Below are positions 1 to 7,376 of a DNA stretch of 64,000 bases, piece after piece; positions within the stretch are counted from its first letter, which is position 1, and each line of letters opens with the position of its first letter. The translations under genes and the position numbers were made by a program. The stretch spans positions 47,708 through 111,707 of the forward strand of contig NZ_NRRD01000009.1 of the NCBI RefSeq assembly GCF_020023995.1, given 5' to 3'. The notes under the pieces were generated by a model that saw only the letters and a list, made by a program, of their open reading frames with translations, was not told where the DNA came from and did not search any database. The DNA comes from Rhodobacter sp. TJ_12. GTDB taxonomy: Bacteria > Pseudomonadota > Alphaproteobacteria > Rhodobacterales > Rhodobacteraceae.

Positions 1-81
1 GGGATCGATGAGCTGGGCGATGCCTATCTGCATTCGCCGCTAACGCCCCGCGACCTTGTCGAAAAAGAAAAGGACAAGTGA
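1..81 (+). CDS. TRAP transporter small permease (DctQ-like), C-terminal end only
   Basis: The window opens inside a gene whose last 26 codons are visible, ending at TGA 79-81. The tail is hydrophilic and charged, ending in a run of Lys, Glu and Asp, as expected for the cytoplasmic tail of a small TRAP permease subunit. The assignment comes from context: the next gene begins 1 nt later and is a clear DctM large permease, and dctQ normally sits immediately upstream of dctM. The membrane segments lie outside the window, so the fragment cannot be identified on its own. Confidence 0.6.
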   Translation, partial: GIDELGDAYLHSPLTPRDLVEKEKDK

Positions 82-82
82 G

Positions 83-1405
83 ATGAGCGCTTTGATCATT
101 TTCGGGCTGCTGATCGCCCTGATGCTGACCGGCATGCCAATCTCGATTTCGCTTGGCCTGACGGTGCTGACCTTCCTGTTCACCATGACCGAGGTGCCGA
201 TCGATACCGTGGCGCTGAAGCTGTTCACCGGGATTGAGAAATTCGAGATCATGGCGATCCCGTTCTTCATTCTGGCAGGCAACTTCCTCACCCACGGCGG
301 CGTGGCGAAGCGGATGATCAATTTTGCCACCGCCTCGGTGGGGCACTGGCATGGTGGTCTGGCGTTGGCGGGCGTGTTTGCTTGTGCGCTGTTTGCTGCG
401 GTGTCCGGGTCGTCCCCGGCGACGGTGGTCGCCATCGGCTCGGTGATCTTGCCCGCCATGGTGGCGCAAGGTTTCCCCAAGCAATTCGGCGCGGGCGTCA
501 TCACCACGTCGGGCGCGCTCGGCATTTTGATCCCGCCCTCGATCGTGATGGTGATGTATGCGGTCGCCACCTCTGGCATGCTGGTCGAAGGGCCAAATGG
601 CGAGGTGGTCGATGCCGCCTCGGTCGGTGAATTGTTCATCGCAGGCGTGGTGCCCGGCGCGATGCTCGCGGGCTTTCTGGCCTTCACCACATGGTATCGG
701 GCGCGCAAGAACAACTATCCGCGTCTGCCTAAGGCCAGCTTCCGCGAGCGTTGGACCGCGTTTCGCGAGGCCATGTGGGGATTGTTGCTGATCATCGTCG
801 TGATCGGCGGGATCTATGCAGGCATCTTTACCCCGACTGAGGCAGCGGCGATGAGCGCGGTCTATGCTTTCGTCATCTCCGTCTTCGTCTACAAAGACCT
901 GACCTTGCGCGACGTGCCGCGCGTGCTGCTGGCTTCGGCCAACATGTCGGCGATGCTGCTTTATATCATCACCAATGCGGTGCTGTTCTCCTTCTTGATG
1001 ACGCATGAGGGCATCCCCCAAGCGTTGGGCAACTGGATGGTGGAAGCCGGGCTGAACTGGTGGATGTTCCTGATCATCGTCAACGTGCTGCTGTTGGCGG
1101 CGGGCAACTTCATGGAGCCCTCGTCCATCGTGCTGATCATGGCACCGATCCTGTTCCCGGTCGCGGTCCGGCTGGGCATTGACCCGGTGCATTTCGGCAT
1201 CATGATCGTTGTGAACATGGAAGTTGGTATGTGTCACCCGCCGGTGGGGCTGAACCTCTATGTGGCGAGCGGCATCACCAAGATGGGTATTACCGAACTG
1301 ACGGTGGCGGTCTGGCCGTGGCTTTTGACGATGCTGGTTTTCTTGGTGCTTATCACCTATGTGCCGGCAATCACGCTGACGCTTCCGGGGCTTTTGGGCA
1401 TGTAG
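83..1405 (+). CDS. dctM: TRAP transporter large permease (DctM family)
   Basis: A 440-residue, very hydrophobic inner-membrane protein with about a dozen predicted segments. It is the large subunit of a tripartite ATP-independent periplasmic transporter, which takes up organic acids with Na+ using an extracellular solute receptor (DctP, not in the window). Family hallmarks are the N-terminal MPIS turn, the FFILAGNFL segment, GSSPATVVAIGS, GILIPPSI and GIFTPTEAAA, and a C-terminal MCHPPVGLNLY segment. Start ATG 83 lies 1 nt after the small permease stop, so the two are translationally coupled. The substrate cannot be told from the permease. A hairpin terminator follows, so this is the end of the operon. 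Confidence 0.93.
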   Translation: MSALIIFGLLIALMLTGMPISISLGLTVLTFLFTMTEVPIDTVALKLFTGIEKFEIMAIPFFILAGNFLTHGGVAKRMINFATASVGHWHGGLALAGVFACALFAAVSGSSPATVVAIGSVILPAMVAQGFPKQFGAGVITTSGALGILIPPSIVMVMYAVATSGMLVEGPNGEVVDAASVGELFIAGVVPGAMLAGFLAFTTWYRARKNNYPRLPKASFRERWTAFREAMWGLLLIIVVIGGIYAGIFTPTEAAAMSAVYAFVISVFVYKDLTLRDVPRVLLASANMSAMLLYIITNAVLFSFLMTHEGIPQALGNWMVEAGLNWWMFLIIVNVLLLAAGNFMEPSSIVLIMAPILFPVAVRLGIDPVHFGIMIVVNMEVGMCHPPVGLNLYVASGITKMGITELTVAVWPWLLTMLVFLVLITYVPAITLTLPGLLGM

Positions 1406-1431
1406 CCTTCCCCGAAGCACCAAACAAACAG

Positions 1432-1466
1432 GCGCCGCGTTCGGGCAACCGGGCGCGGCGTTTTCT
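1432..1466 (+). terminator. Rho-independent terminator after dctM
   Basis: Perfect 7-bp stem CGCCGCG (1433-1439) / CGCGGCG (1454-1460), followed directly by TTTTCTT. It lies 27 nt after the dctM stop and closes the TRAP operon. Confidence 0.85.
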
Positions 1467-1580
1467 TGCTGAGGCTTTCCCAATATCACAGGGCTGATCG
1501 GCGGCCGAAACTGCGCCGAAATGCGCGTGGCCCGGCGCGCCGGGGCTGGTATGGTGGCGCCGAAACGGAAGGACCAGACC

Positions 1581-2561
1581 ATGACCCCTCAGCCCCTTAC
1601 CCCGATGCGTTATCGAACCTTGCTTCTGGGGGGCACCGGCACCATCGGCCGCGCCACGGCGCAGGCCCTGTTGGCGGCGGGGCATGGGGTGACGGCGCTG
1701 GTGCGCCCGGGCACCGATCCGGCGCTTTTGCCTGGCTGCACGCTGGTTGAGGGCGATGTGACCGCACCCGGCACGGTCGAGAACCTGCTTGCCGCGCAAC
1801 CCCATGCGGCCATCGTCTCCTGCCTTGCCAGCCGTACGGGCGCGCCCGAAGATGCATGGAACATCGATCACCGGGCGCATTCGCTGGCGCTGGAAGCGGC
1901 GCTTGAAACACGGGTGCAGCGGTTCGTTTTGTTATCGGCCATTTGCGTGCAAAAACCGTATCTGGAGTTTCAAAAGGCCAAGATCGCCTTTGAATCGCAA
2001 TTGCGTGCCTCGCCGCTGCATTGGTCCATCGTGCGGCCCACCGCCTTTTTCAAATCGCTGTCGGGGCAAGTGCCGCGGGTGCAGGCGGGCAAGCCGTTTT
2101 TGGTGTTCGGCGATGGCAAGCGCACGGCGTGCAAGCCGATTTCCGATGCCGATCTGGGCCGGTTTATCGCGTCTTGCCTGACCGACCCCGAAAAGGACCG
2201 CAAGATCCTGCCCATCGGCGGCCCGGGCCCGGCGATCACGCCCCTTGATCAGGCGGCGATGCTGGAACGGTTGACCGGCCAGCCCGTCAAGATCAAGCAT
2301 GTGCCCTTTGCGCTGATGGATGGCATCGTCGGGCTTTTGTGGGGGTTGGGGAAGATCGCGCCAAAATTCAAAGCCAAGGCCGAGCTTGCCAAGATCGGGC
2401 GCTATTACGCCTCTGAAAGCATGTTGCTGTGGAACCCCGAAACACGCCGCTACGATGCCGATGCGACGCCCGAATACGGCACCGACCGGCTGGAGGACCA
2501 CTTCGCCGCCATGCTGCGGGGCGAAGTGGGCGATGATCGCGGCGATCACGCGATCTTTTAA
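1581..2561 (+). CDS. bciA: Divinyl (bacterio)chlorophyllide 8-vinyl reductase, BciA type
   Basis: A 326-residue NAD(P)H-dependent reductase of the atypical SDR class that reduces the C8 vinyl group to ethyl during (bacterio)chlorophyll synthesis. The nucleotide-binding loop GGTGTIG is at residues 17-23. The body carries features I recognise from the Rhodobacter sphaeroides enzyme: CLASRTGAP, LLSAICVQKP, IVRPTAFFKSLSG, FGDG..TACKPISD, GGPGPAITP and the C-terminal RYDADATP and RGDHA motifs. ATG 1581 is preferred over 1521 and 1551 because GGAAGGA lies 7 nt before it and the product then starts near the Rossmann strand. It is monocistronic here, with no other pigment genes in the window. It implies that the organism, or its recent ancestor, makes bacteriochlorophyll. 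Confidence 0.88.
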   Translation: MTPQPLTPMRYRTLLLGGTGTIGRATAQALLAAGHGVTALVRPGTDPALLPGCTLVEGDVTAPGTVENLLAAQPHAAIVSCLASRTGAPEDAWNIDHRAHSLALEAALETRVQRFVLLSAICVQKPYLEFQKAKIAFESQLRASPLHWSIVRPTAFFKSLSGQVPRVQAGKPFLVFGDGKRTACKPISDADLGRFIASCLTDPEKDRKILPIGGPGPAITPLDQAAMLERLTGQPVKIKHVPFALMDGIVGLLWGLGKIAPKFKAKAELAKIGRYYASESMLLWNPETRRYDADATPEYGTDRLEDHFAAMLRGEVGDDRGDHAIF

Positions 2562-2661
2562 CCTCACGCTTTGGTGCGCCGAAGTGACGTGACAGCTTGT
2601 CGCGCCGTGCTACCTTCGCACAACCGCCCCTCCCTTGGGGCGGCGATGAGTGGAGGAACCC

Positions 2662-3138
2662 ATGCAACGGCGTCAATTCCTGATCACGTCCTGCCTTGCC
2701 GCGCTGTTTGGCGGCGCGCGCGGCGCAACGGCAGAAGGCAGCTTTCCCGTCAGCTACAGCGACGCGGAATGGAAAGACCGTCTGACGCCGGATCAATATG
2801 CGATCTTGCGCAAACATGGCACCGAATACCCGTTCACCAGCCCGCTATTGAAAGAACATCGCAAGGGCGTCTTTGCCTGTGCGGGCTGTGAACAGGAACT
2901 CTTTTCCTCTGACACGAAATACGAAAGCGGGACCGGTTGGCCCAGCTTTTGGCAGCCGATTTCGGAAACGGCTGTGGGCGAAAAGGTGGATCGCAGCCTT
3001 GGCATGACCCGGACCGAAGTGCATTGCGCGCGCTGCGGCGGCCATCTGGGGCATGTGTTCAACGACGGCCCGCCGCCGACGGGGCTGCGCTATTGCATGA
3101 ATGGGGTCGCGATGACCTTTCAACCGGTCGAGGTCTAA
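2662..3138 (+). CDS. msrB: Peptide-methionine (R)-S-oxide reductase, exported
   Basis: A 158-residue MsrB that reduces the R epimer of methionine sulfoxide in proteins. The N-terminus is RRQFL followed by a hydrophobic stretch to about residue 24, a Tat-type signal, so the enzyme should act in the periplasm. Zinc-site cysteines are in CAGC (73, 76) and CARC (122, 125). GTGWPSF is present, and the catalytic cysteine is C145 in RYCMN. ATG 2662 is chosen because GGAGG lies 5 nt upstream. A 7-bp hairpin (2624-2643) sits in the leader just before the ribosome site. It is first in a tight operon with the DipZ-like gene (3 nt gap) and msrA. Confidence 0.95.
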   Translation: MQRRQFLITSCLAALFGGARGATAEGSFPVSYSDAEWKDRLTPDQYAILRKHGTEYPFTSPLLKEHRKGVFACAGCEQELFSSDTKYESGTGWPSFWQPISETAVGEKVDRSLGMTRTEVHCARCGGHLGHVFNDGPPPTGLRYCMNGVAMTFQPVEV

Positions 3139-3141
3139 GCC

Positions 3142-5019
3142 ATGACGCTGGCCTTGCTTGCTTATCTAGGCGGGGTGCTGACCATCCTCAGCCCCTGTAT
3201 CTTGCCGGTTTTGCCCTTTGTTTTTGCCCGTGCGGGTTTGTCTTTCTGGCGCGGTCCCGCTCCGATGCTGGTGGGGATGGCGCTGGCTTTTGCGGCGGTC
3301 GCGACATTGGCGGCTGTGGGCGGGGGCTGGGCAATCGCGGCGAACCAATGGGGGCGCTGGATCGCGCTGGCCTTGCTGGCGGCTTTTGGGCTGATGCTGC
3401 TTCTTCCGGGGCTGGCAGATCGGCTGTCGCGCCCCGTTGTGGCGCTGGGCAATCGGCTGTCGACGCAGGCCGATGCGCAGCCCTCGGTCGTCGGTTCGGC
3501 GCTTTTGGGGGGGGCGACCGGGCTTTTGTGGGCGCCCTGCGCCGGGCCGATTTTGGGGCTGATCCTGACCGGCGCGGCACTGAATGGGGCAAGCCTTGGC
3601 ACCTCGGCGCTGCTATTGGCCTATGCGCTTGGGGCGGCGACCGCGCTGGGGGTTGCGGCCTTTGCCGGGGGCAAGGTCTTTGCCTTTCTGAAACGGGGTC
3701 TTGGGGTTGGCGAAGGGCTGCGCCGCGCGCTGGGCGTTGCGGTCCTGGCGGGCGTTGCGGCAATTGCGCTTGGGCTTGATCGGGGTGTGTTGACCAACCT
3801 CTCGATCGCCTCGACCAACCGGCTGGAGGCCGGTTTGATCGAACAACTGGGGGCGCAGGACGCCGCTTCGGTCGTGATGCCCGACGCAGGCCCGGCGATG
3901 GCGGGCGGCCCGGCCATGATGGCGGCGGACCCCGCAATGACGGGCGGTCCGGCCATGACGGGCCCCGCGATGACTGGACCTGCGATGACGGGCGGGCCCG
4001 CCATGATGATGGCCGCCGATCCGGCGATGGTGGGCACGGGCGCCGCGACCTTGCCGATTGAGGGGCAGATGCCGCCGCTTGCGGGCGCGGTTCAATGGAT
4101 GAATTCGGAACCGCTCAGCACCGAAGATTTGCGCGGCAAGGTCGTACTGATCGATTTTTGGACCTATTCCTGCATCAACTGCCTGCGCGCGATCCCCTAT
4201 GTCAAAGCCTGGGCCGAAACCTATGGACCGCAGGGGCTTGTGGTGGTTGGCGTGCATGCCCCCGAATTCGCGTTTGAGAAAAATCCGCGCAATGTCGCCC
4301 GAGCGGTCAAGGATCTAGGGATCGCTTATCCCGTCGCGCTGGATAATGACTATGCGATCTGGCGCGCCTTCCAAAACCGCTTTTGGCCCGCGCATTACTT
4401 CATCGATGTCGAGGGGCGTATTCGCCATCACCATTTCGGCGAAGGGGGGTATGCAGAGTCAGAACAGGTGATCCAACAGCTTCTGGCGGAAGCTGGGCTT
4501 AGCAAGGTCGCGCTGCCGCCTGCCGAGGTGACGGGCCGCGGCGTTTCCGCACCGGCAGATATGGCCGACGTGCTGTCGCCTGAAACCTATCTGGGCCATG
4601 CCCGTGCGGCCAATAACTTCAACGCCGAAGGTTTGGTGGCAGAGGTGGCGCATGACTACACCGCCGCCACCGATCTGCGGTTGAATGAATGGAGCCTTGG
4701 GGGACGTTGGACCGTGGGCGAAGAGGCGGCGCGGCTTGTCAGCGCCCAAGGGGCGATCAACTTTCGCTTCCATGCGCGCGATGTGCATCTGGTTCTTTCC
4801 CCCGGGGTGGCAGCAAAGCCCGTGCCCTTCACCGTGACGATCGACGGCCAACCCCCCGGGCCGGATGCAGGACTGGATGTCGATGCCGAGGGGCGCGGCA
4901 CGGTCACGACCGACCGGCTCTATCAGCTTTACCGCGCCAAGGGGGCGGTGGGCGAGCATCTGTTTGAAATCCGCTTTGACCATCCCGGCGTCGAAGCCTT
5001 TGCCTTCACCTTCGGATAA
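3142..5019 (+). CDS. DipZ-like fusion: CcdA membrane domain + TlpA-like thioredoxin domain + C-terminal beta domain
   Basis: A 625-residue protein with three parts. Residues 1-230 form a CcdA/DsbD-beta type membrane domain with redox cysteines C19 (SPCILP) and C133 (APCAGP). A low-complexity Met-rich linker covers about 249-296. A periplasmic TlpA/AhpC-like thioredoxin domain has C344 and C347 in WTYSCINC. From about residue 480 a beta-rich domain resembles the carbohydrate-binding-module-like C-terminus of mycobacterial DipZ. Electrons from cytoplasmic thioredoxin should pass through the membrane cysteines to the outer CxxC. Lying between msrB and msrA, it is the obvious electron donor for both exported Msr enzymes. 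Start ATG 3142 is 3 nt after the msrB stop. Confidence 0.88.
   Translation: MTLALLAYLGGVLTILSPCILPVLPFVFARAGLSFWRGPAPMLVGMALAFAAVATLAAVGGGWAIAANQWGRWIALALLAAFGLMLLLPGLADRLSRPVVALGNRLSTQADAQPSVVGSALLGGATGLLWAPCAGPILGLILTGAALNGASLGTSALLLAYALGAATALGVAAFAGGKVFAFLKRGLGVGEGLRRALGVAVLAGVAAIALGLDRGVLTNLSIASTNRLEAGLIEQLGAQDAASVVMPDAGPAMAGGPAMMAADPAMTGGPAMTGPAMTGPAMTGGPAMMMAADPAMVGTGAATLPIEGQMPPLAGAVQWMNSEPLSTEDLRGKVVLIDFWTYSCINCLRAIPYVKAWAETYGPQGLVVVGVHAPEFAFEKNPRNVARAVKDLGIAYPVALDNDYAIWRAFQNRFWPAHYFIDVEGRIRHHHFGEGGYAESEQVIQQLLAEAGLSKVALPPAEVTGRGVSAPADMADVLSPETYLGHARAANNFNAEGLVAEVAHDYTAATDLRLNEWSLGGRWTVGEEAARLVSAQGAINFRFHARDVHLVLSPGVAAKPVPFTVTIDGQPPGPDAGLDVDAEGRGTVTTDRLYQLYRAKGAVGEHLFEIRFDHPGVEAFAFTFG
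3886..4029 (+). repeat. Met-rich (G/D)PAM repeat encoding the DipZ linker
   Basis: Eight imperfect copies of a short unit ending in Pro-Ala-Met, with spacers AGG, TGG, TG and MMAA, cover residues 249-296. They include eleven methionines in 48 residues. At DNA level they are variants of ggc-ccg-gcg-atg, so the array could expand or contract by slippage. It joins the membrane domain to the periplasmic thioredoxin domain. Confidence 0.9.
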
Positions 5020-5030
5020 TGGAGCCCGTG

Positions 5031-5702
5031 ATGAAAAGCTCGATCCTTGCCCTTGCTCTGATCTTGTCGCTGGGCCAGCCCGCGCTGGCGAATGAGGGCA
5101 TCAAAATCCCCGCGCCGACCGCCAGCATCCCCGAGACGGGGCCGCAAACAGCGATTTTCGCGGGGGGCTGCTTTTGGGGGGTGCAGGGCGTGTTTCAGCA
5201 CACCAAGGGGGTGATTTCCGCCACCTCGGGCTATGCGGGGGGCGCGGCGCGCACCGCCGATTACAGACAGGTCAGCCGCGGACAGACCGCCCATGCCGAG
5301 GCGGTGCAGGTCGTCTATGATCCGGCACAGGTCAGCTATGGGGACCTGTTGCAGGTGTTTTTCTCGGTCGCGCATGATCCGACACAACTGAACCGCCAAG
5401 GGCCGGACCGGGGCACGCAATATCGCTCTGCCCTGTTTCCGCTGACCACGGATCAGGAAAAACTGGCCAAGGCCTATATCGGCGAGCTTAACCGTGCGCG
5501 GGTCTATGACGCGGCCATCGTGACCAAGCTGGAAGGTGCGCAGCCGTTTTACCCGGCAGAGGCCTATCATCAGAACTTCATGAGCCGAAACCCGACGCAT
5601 CCTTACATCGTGCAAGAGGATCTGCCCAAGATCGAGGCGTTGCGCGCCCTGTTTCCCGATAGCTTTCGCGCAGAGCCGGTTTTGTTGCCGCTGACGCATT
5701 GA
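5031..5702 (+). CDS. msrA: Peptide-methionine (S)-S-oxide reductase, exported
   Basis: A 223-residue MsrA that reduces the S epimer of methionine sulfoxide. Residues 1-20 form a Sec signal peptide ending in ALA. The catalytic motif GGCFWG has nucleophile C47. GYAGG, the HAEAV region and the RGTQYRSA motif follow. Export is unusual for stand-alone MsrA, which is normally cytoplasmic, and fits the periplasmic MsrB and DipZ-like donor upstream. ATG 5031 is preferred over 5019 because GGAG sits 6 nt before it and the signal peptide starts there. The 5019 ATG overlaps the upstream TAA, so re-initiation is likely. Confidence 0.93.
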   Translation: MKSSILALALILSLGQPALANEGIKIPAPTASIPETGPQTAIFAGGCFWGVQGVFQHTKGVISATSGYAGGAARTADYRQVSRGQTAHAEAVQVVYDPAQVSYGDLLQVFFSVAHDPTQLNRQGPDRGTQYRSALFPLTTDQEKLAKAYIGELNRARVYDAAIVTKLEGAQPFYPAEAYHQNFMSRNPTHPYIVQEDLPKIEALRALFPDSFRAEPVLLPLTH

Positions 5703-5727
5703 ACGCCATCGGATTTGCGGTCCGGGT

Positions 5728-5741
5728 TTGACTATGGTCAA
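5728..5741 (+). promoter_or_regulatory. FNR/FixK-type dyad TTGAC-N4-GTCAA upstream of the first P450
   Basis: A perfect inverted repeat TTGAC tatg GTCAA, 56 nt upstream of the P450 start. It matches the TTGAY-N4-RTCAA consensus of FNR/FixK-family regulators. It lies 25 nt after msrA, so it could give the P450 its own promoter. Binding is inferred from sequence only. Confidence 0.55.
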
Positions 5742-5797
5742 CCTCGTTCAGGATGGTTCGTGCGAGTAAGGGCGCGACAGACAAGACGAGAGGGCCG

Positions 5798-7276
5798 ATG
5801 GAATCCGCACCCAAGACCGCTGCCTCCGAGACGGCCGCCCAATGCCCCTTTGCGCATCGCCGTCCGGTCAAGCCGCCGCCGCGCCCCGAAAAAGTAGGTG
5901 TGCGCGACTTCTTCCGGCTGGTGCGGCAAGATATTCTGGCGGTGCAGCCCAAGCGGCTTTTCCATGCCTGGATGGCCGAATTCCGTTCGCCCTTTTTCAA
6001 CTCCTATCTGTGCAATGATCCCGATCTGGTCGACCTTGTGCTGACCCGGCGGCCCGATGATTTCCCGAAATCTTTGCGGCTGTTCGAGGGGCTGACGCCG
6101 CTTTTGGGCCATTCGATCTTCATCACCAATGGCCCGGAATGGGAACGCCAGCGCCGGATCATCGACCCCGCATTTGATGGTGGGCGCACCAAGGAAGTGC
6201 TGCCCGCGATGTGGGATGCCGCCGCATCTTGTGTGGAGCGGATGCGCCCGCTGGCCGATGGCCGCCCCGTGGATGTGGAAGGGCAGGCCAGCCATGTCGC
6301 GCTGGATGTGATCTTTCGCACGCTGTTTTCGATCCCGGTGGAACATGCCACGGCGAATGCGGTCTTTGATGCGTTTCGCGCGCACCAAGCCTCGCGCCCG
6401 ATGGTGAACACGGGCACGCTGTTTAACCTGCCGCGTTGGCTGCCGAAGCTGCGCTTTGGTGCGACCACGAAAACCGCCAAGCAAATTCGCGGCTTTATCA
6501 CCAGCCTTGTCGAGGCGCGCGCGGCGGAAATCGCCGCGGGCACCGCGCCCGATGATTTGGCCACGCGGATCATGACGACGCCCGATCCGGAAGACGGCAA
6601 ATGCTTCACGCCCGAGGAAATGGTCGATCAGGTCGGCATCTTCCTGTTGGCGGGGCATGAAACCGGCGCGGCGGCGCTGGCGTGGTCGCTTTACCTGATG
6701 GCACTTTATCCTGAGTGGCAAGACAAGCTTGCCGCCGAGGCGCAGGAGGTGATCGACCCCGAGACAATCTATGCCTCTTCGGTGTCGCGGCTGAAGCTGT
6801 GCCGGGCGGTGTTCCGCGAATCTATGCGGCTTTACCCGCCGGTGCCGATGTATTTGCGCGAAACCGTGCAAGAAGAGGAATTCCGGGGGCGCAAGGTCGA
6901 TAAAGGTTCGCTTGTCGTGGTCAGCCCGTGGCACTTGCACCGCCACGAACGAATTTGGAAGAACCCCGACGATTTCGACCCGACCCGTTGGGACACGCCC
7001 GAGGGGCGCGAAAGCTCGCGTCTGTCCTATATCCCGTTTTCGGCGGGGCCGCGTGTGTGCCCCGGTGCCGGGTTTGCGATGGCCGAGGGGCCGCTTTTGC
7101 TGGCGATGATCTTGCGCAATTACAAAGTGCATATGATCGAGGGGCGCGAGCCGATGCCGGTGGCGCAGTTGACCGTGCGTGGCAAGGATGGGATCTGGCT
7201 TGGCCTGACCCCGCGCGCCGTCCCTGCGCAAAATGCCAAGGCCAAGGCGGAAAACAAGCAAAGCGAACCGGCCTAA
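5798..7276 (+). CDS. Cytochrome P450 (first paralogue)
   Basis: A 492-residue soluble cytochrome P450 monooxygenase. The heme loop is FSAGPRVCPG with thiolate ligand C421. The I-helix AGHETG starts at residue 285, with the acid-threonine pair E288-T289. The ExxR motif is in ESMRLYPP. Near the N-terminus there is no membrane anchor, only a Pro-rich lead. ATG 5798 is used rather than 5753 because GAGAGGG lies 5 nt before it. It is clearly paralogous to the P450 at 8309-9706, with which it shares whole blocks such as SVFITNG/SIFITNG, RRIIDPAF and APDDLAT. No ferredoxin or reductase gene is adjacent, so redox partners must be elsewhere. The substrate is unknown; terpenoid, carotenoid or fatty acid would all be guesses. 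Confidence 0.92.
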   Translation: MESAPKTAASETAAQCPFAHRRPVKPPPRPEKVGVRDFFRLVRQDILAVQPKRLFHAWMAEFRSPFFNSYLCNDPDLVDLVLTRRPDDFPKSLRLFEGLTPLLGHSIFITNGPEWERQRRIIDPAFDGGRTKEVLPAMWDAAASCVERMRPLADGRPVDVEGQASHVALDVIFRTLFSIPVEHATANAVFDAFRAHQASRPMVNTGTLFNLPRWLPKLRFGATTKTAKQIRGFITSLVEARAAEIAAGTAPDDLATRIMTTPDPEDGKCFTPEEMVDQVGIFLLAGHETGAAALAWSLYLMALYPEWQDKLAAEAQEVIDPETIYASSVSRLKLCRAVFRESMRLYPPVPMYLRETVQEEEFRGRKVDKGSLVVVSPWHLHRHERIWKNPDDFDPTRWDTPEGRESSRLSYIPFSAGPRVCPGAGFAMAEGPLLLAMILRNYKVHMIEGREPMPVAQLTVRGKDGIWLGLTPRAVPAQNAKAKAENKQSEPA

Positions 7277-7313
7277 AGCAGGCGGCGCAGTTTTAGGAAA
7301 CTGAGAATGCCAA

Positions 7314-7338
7314 GCGCCGATCGGGGCTCCGATGGCGC
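7314..7338. terminator. Possible bidirectional hairpin between convergent P450 and regulator genes
   Basis: GCGCC-g-ATCGG, loop GGCT, then CCGAT-GGCGC: a 10-bp stem with one bulged base in the 100-bp space between two convergent genes. There is no T-tract on either side, so terminator function is uncertain. Confidence 0.3.
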
Positions 7339-7376
7339 CCTGATGCTTGTTGGCTTTACAGGGAAATCTTTTGCGA

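Noticed and set aside
3886..4029. Short repeats as a CRISPR-like or intergenic repeat array
   Set aside because: The units are in frame, of variable length and lie inside a conserved gene, so they are a protein repeat.
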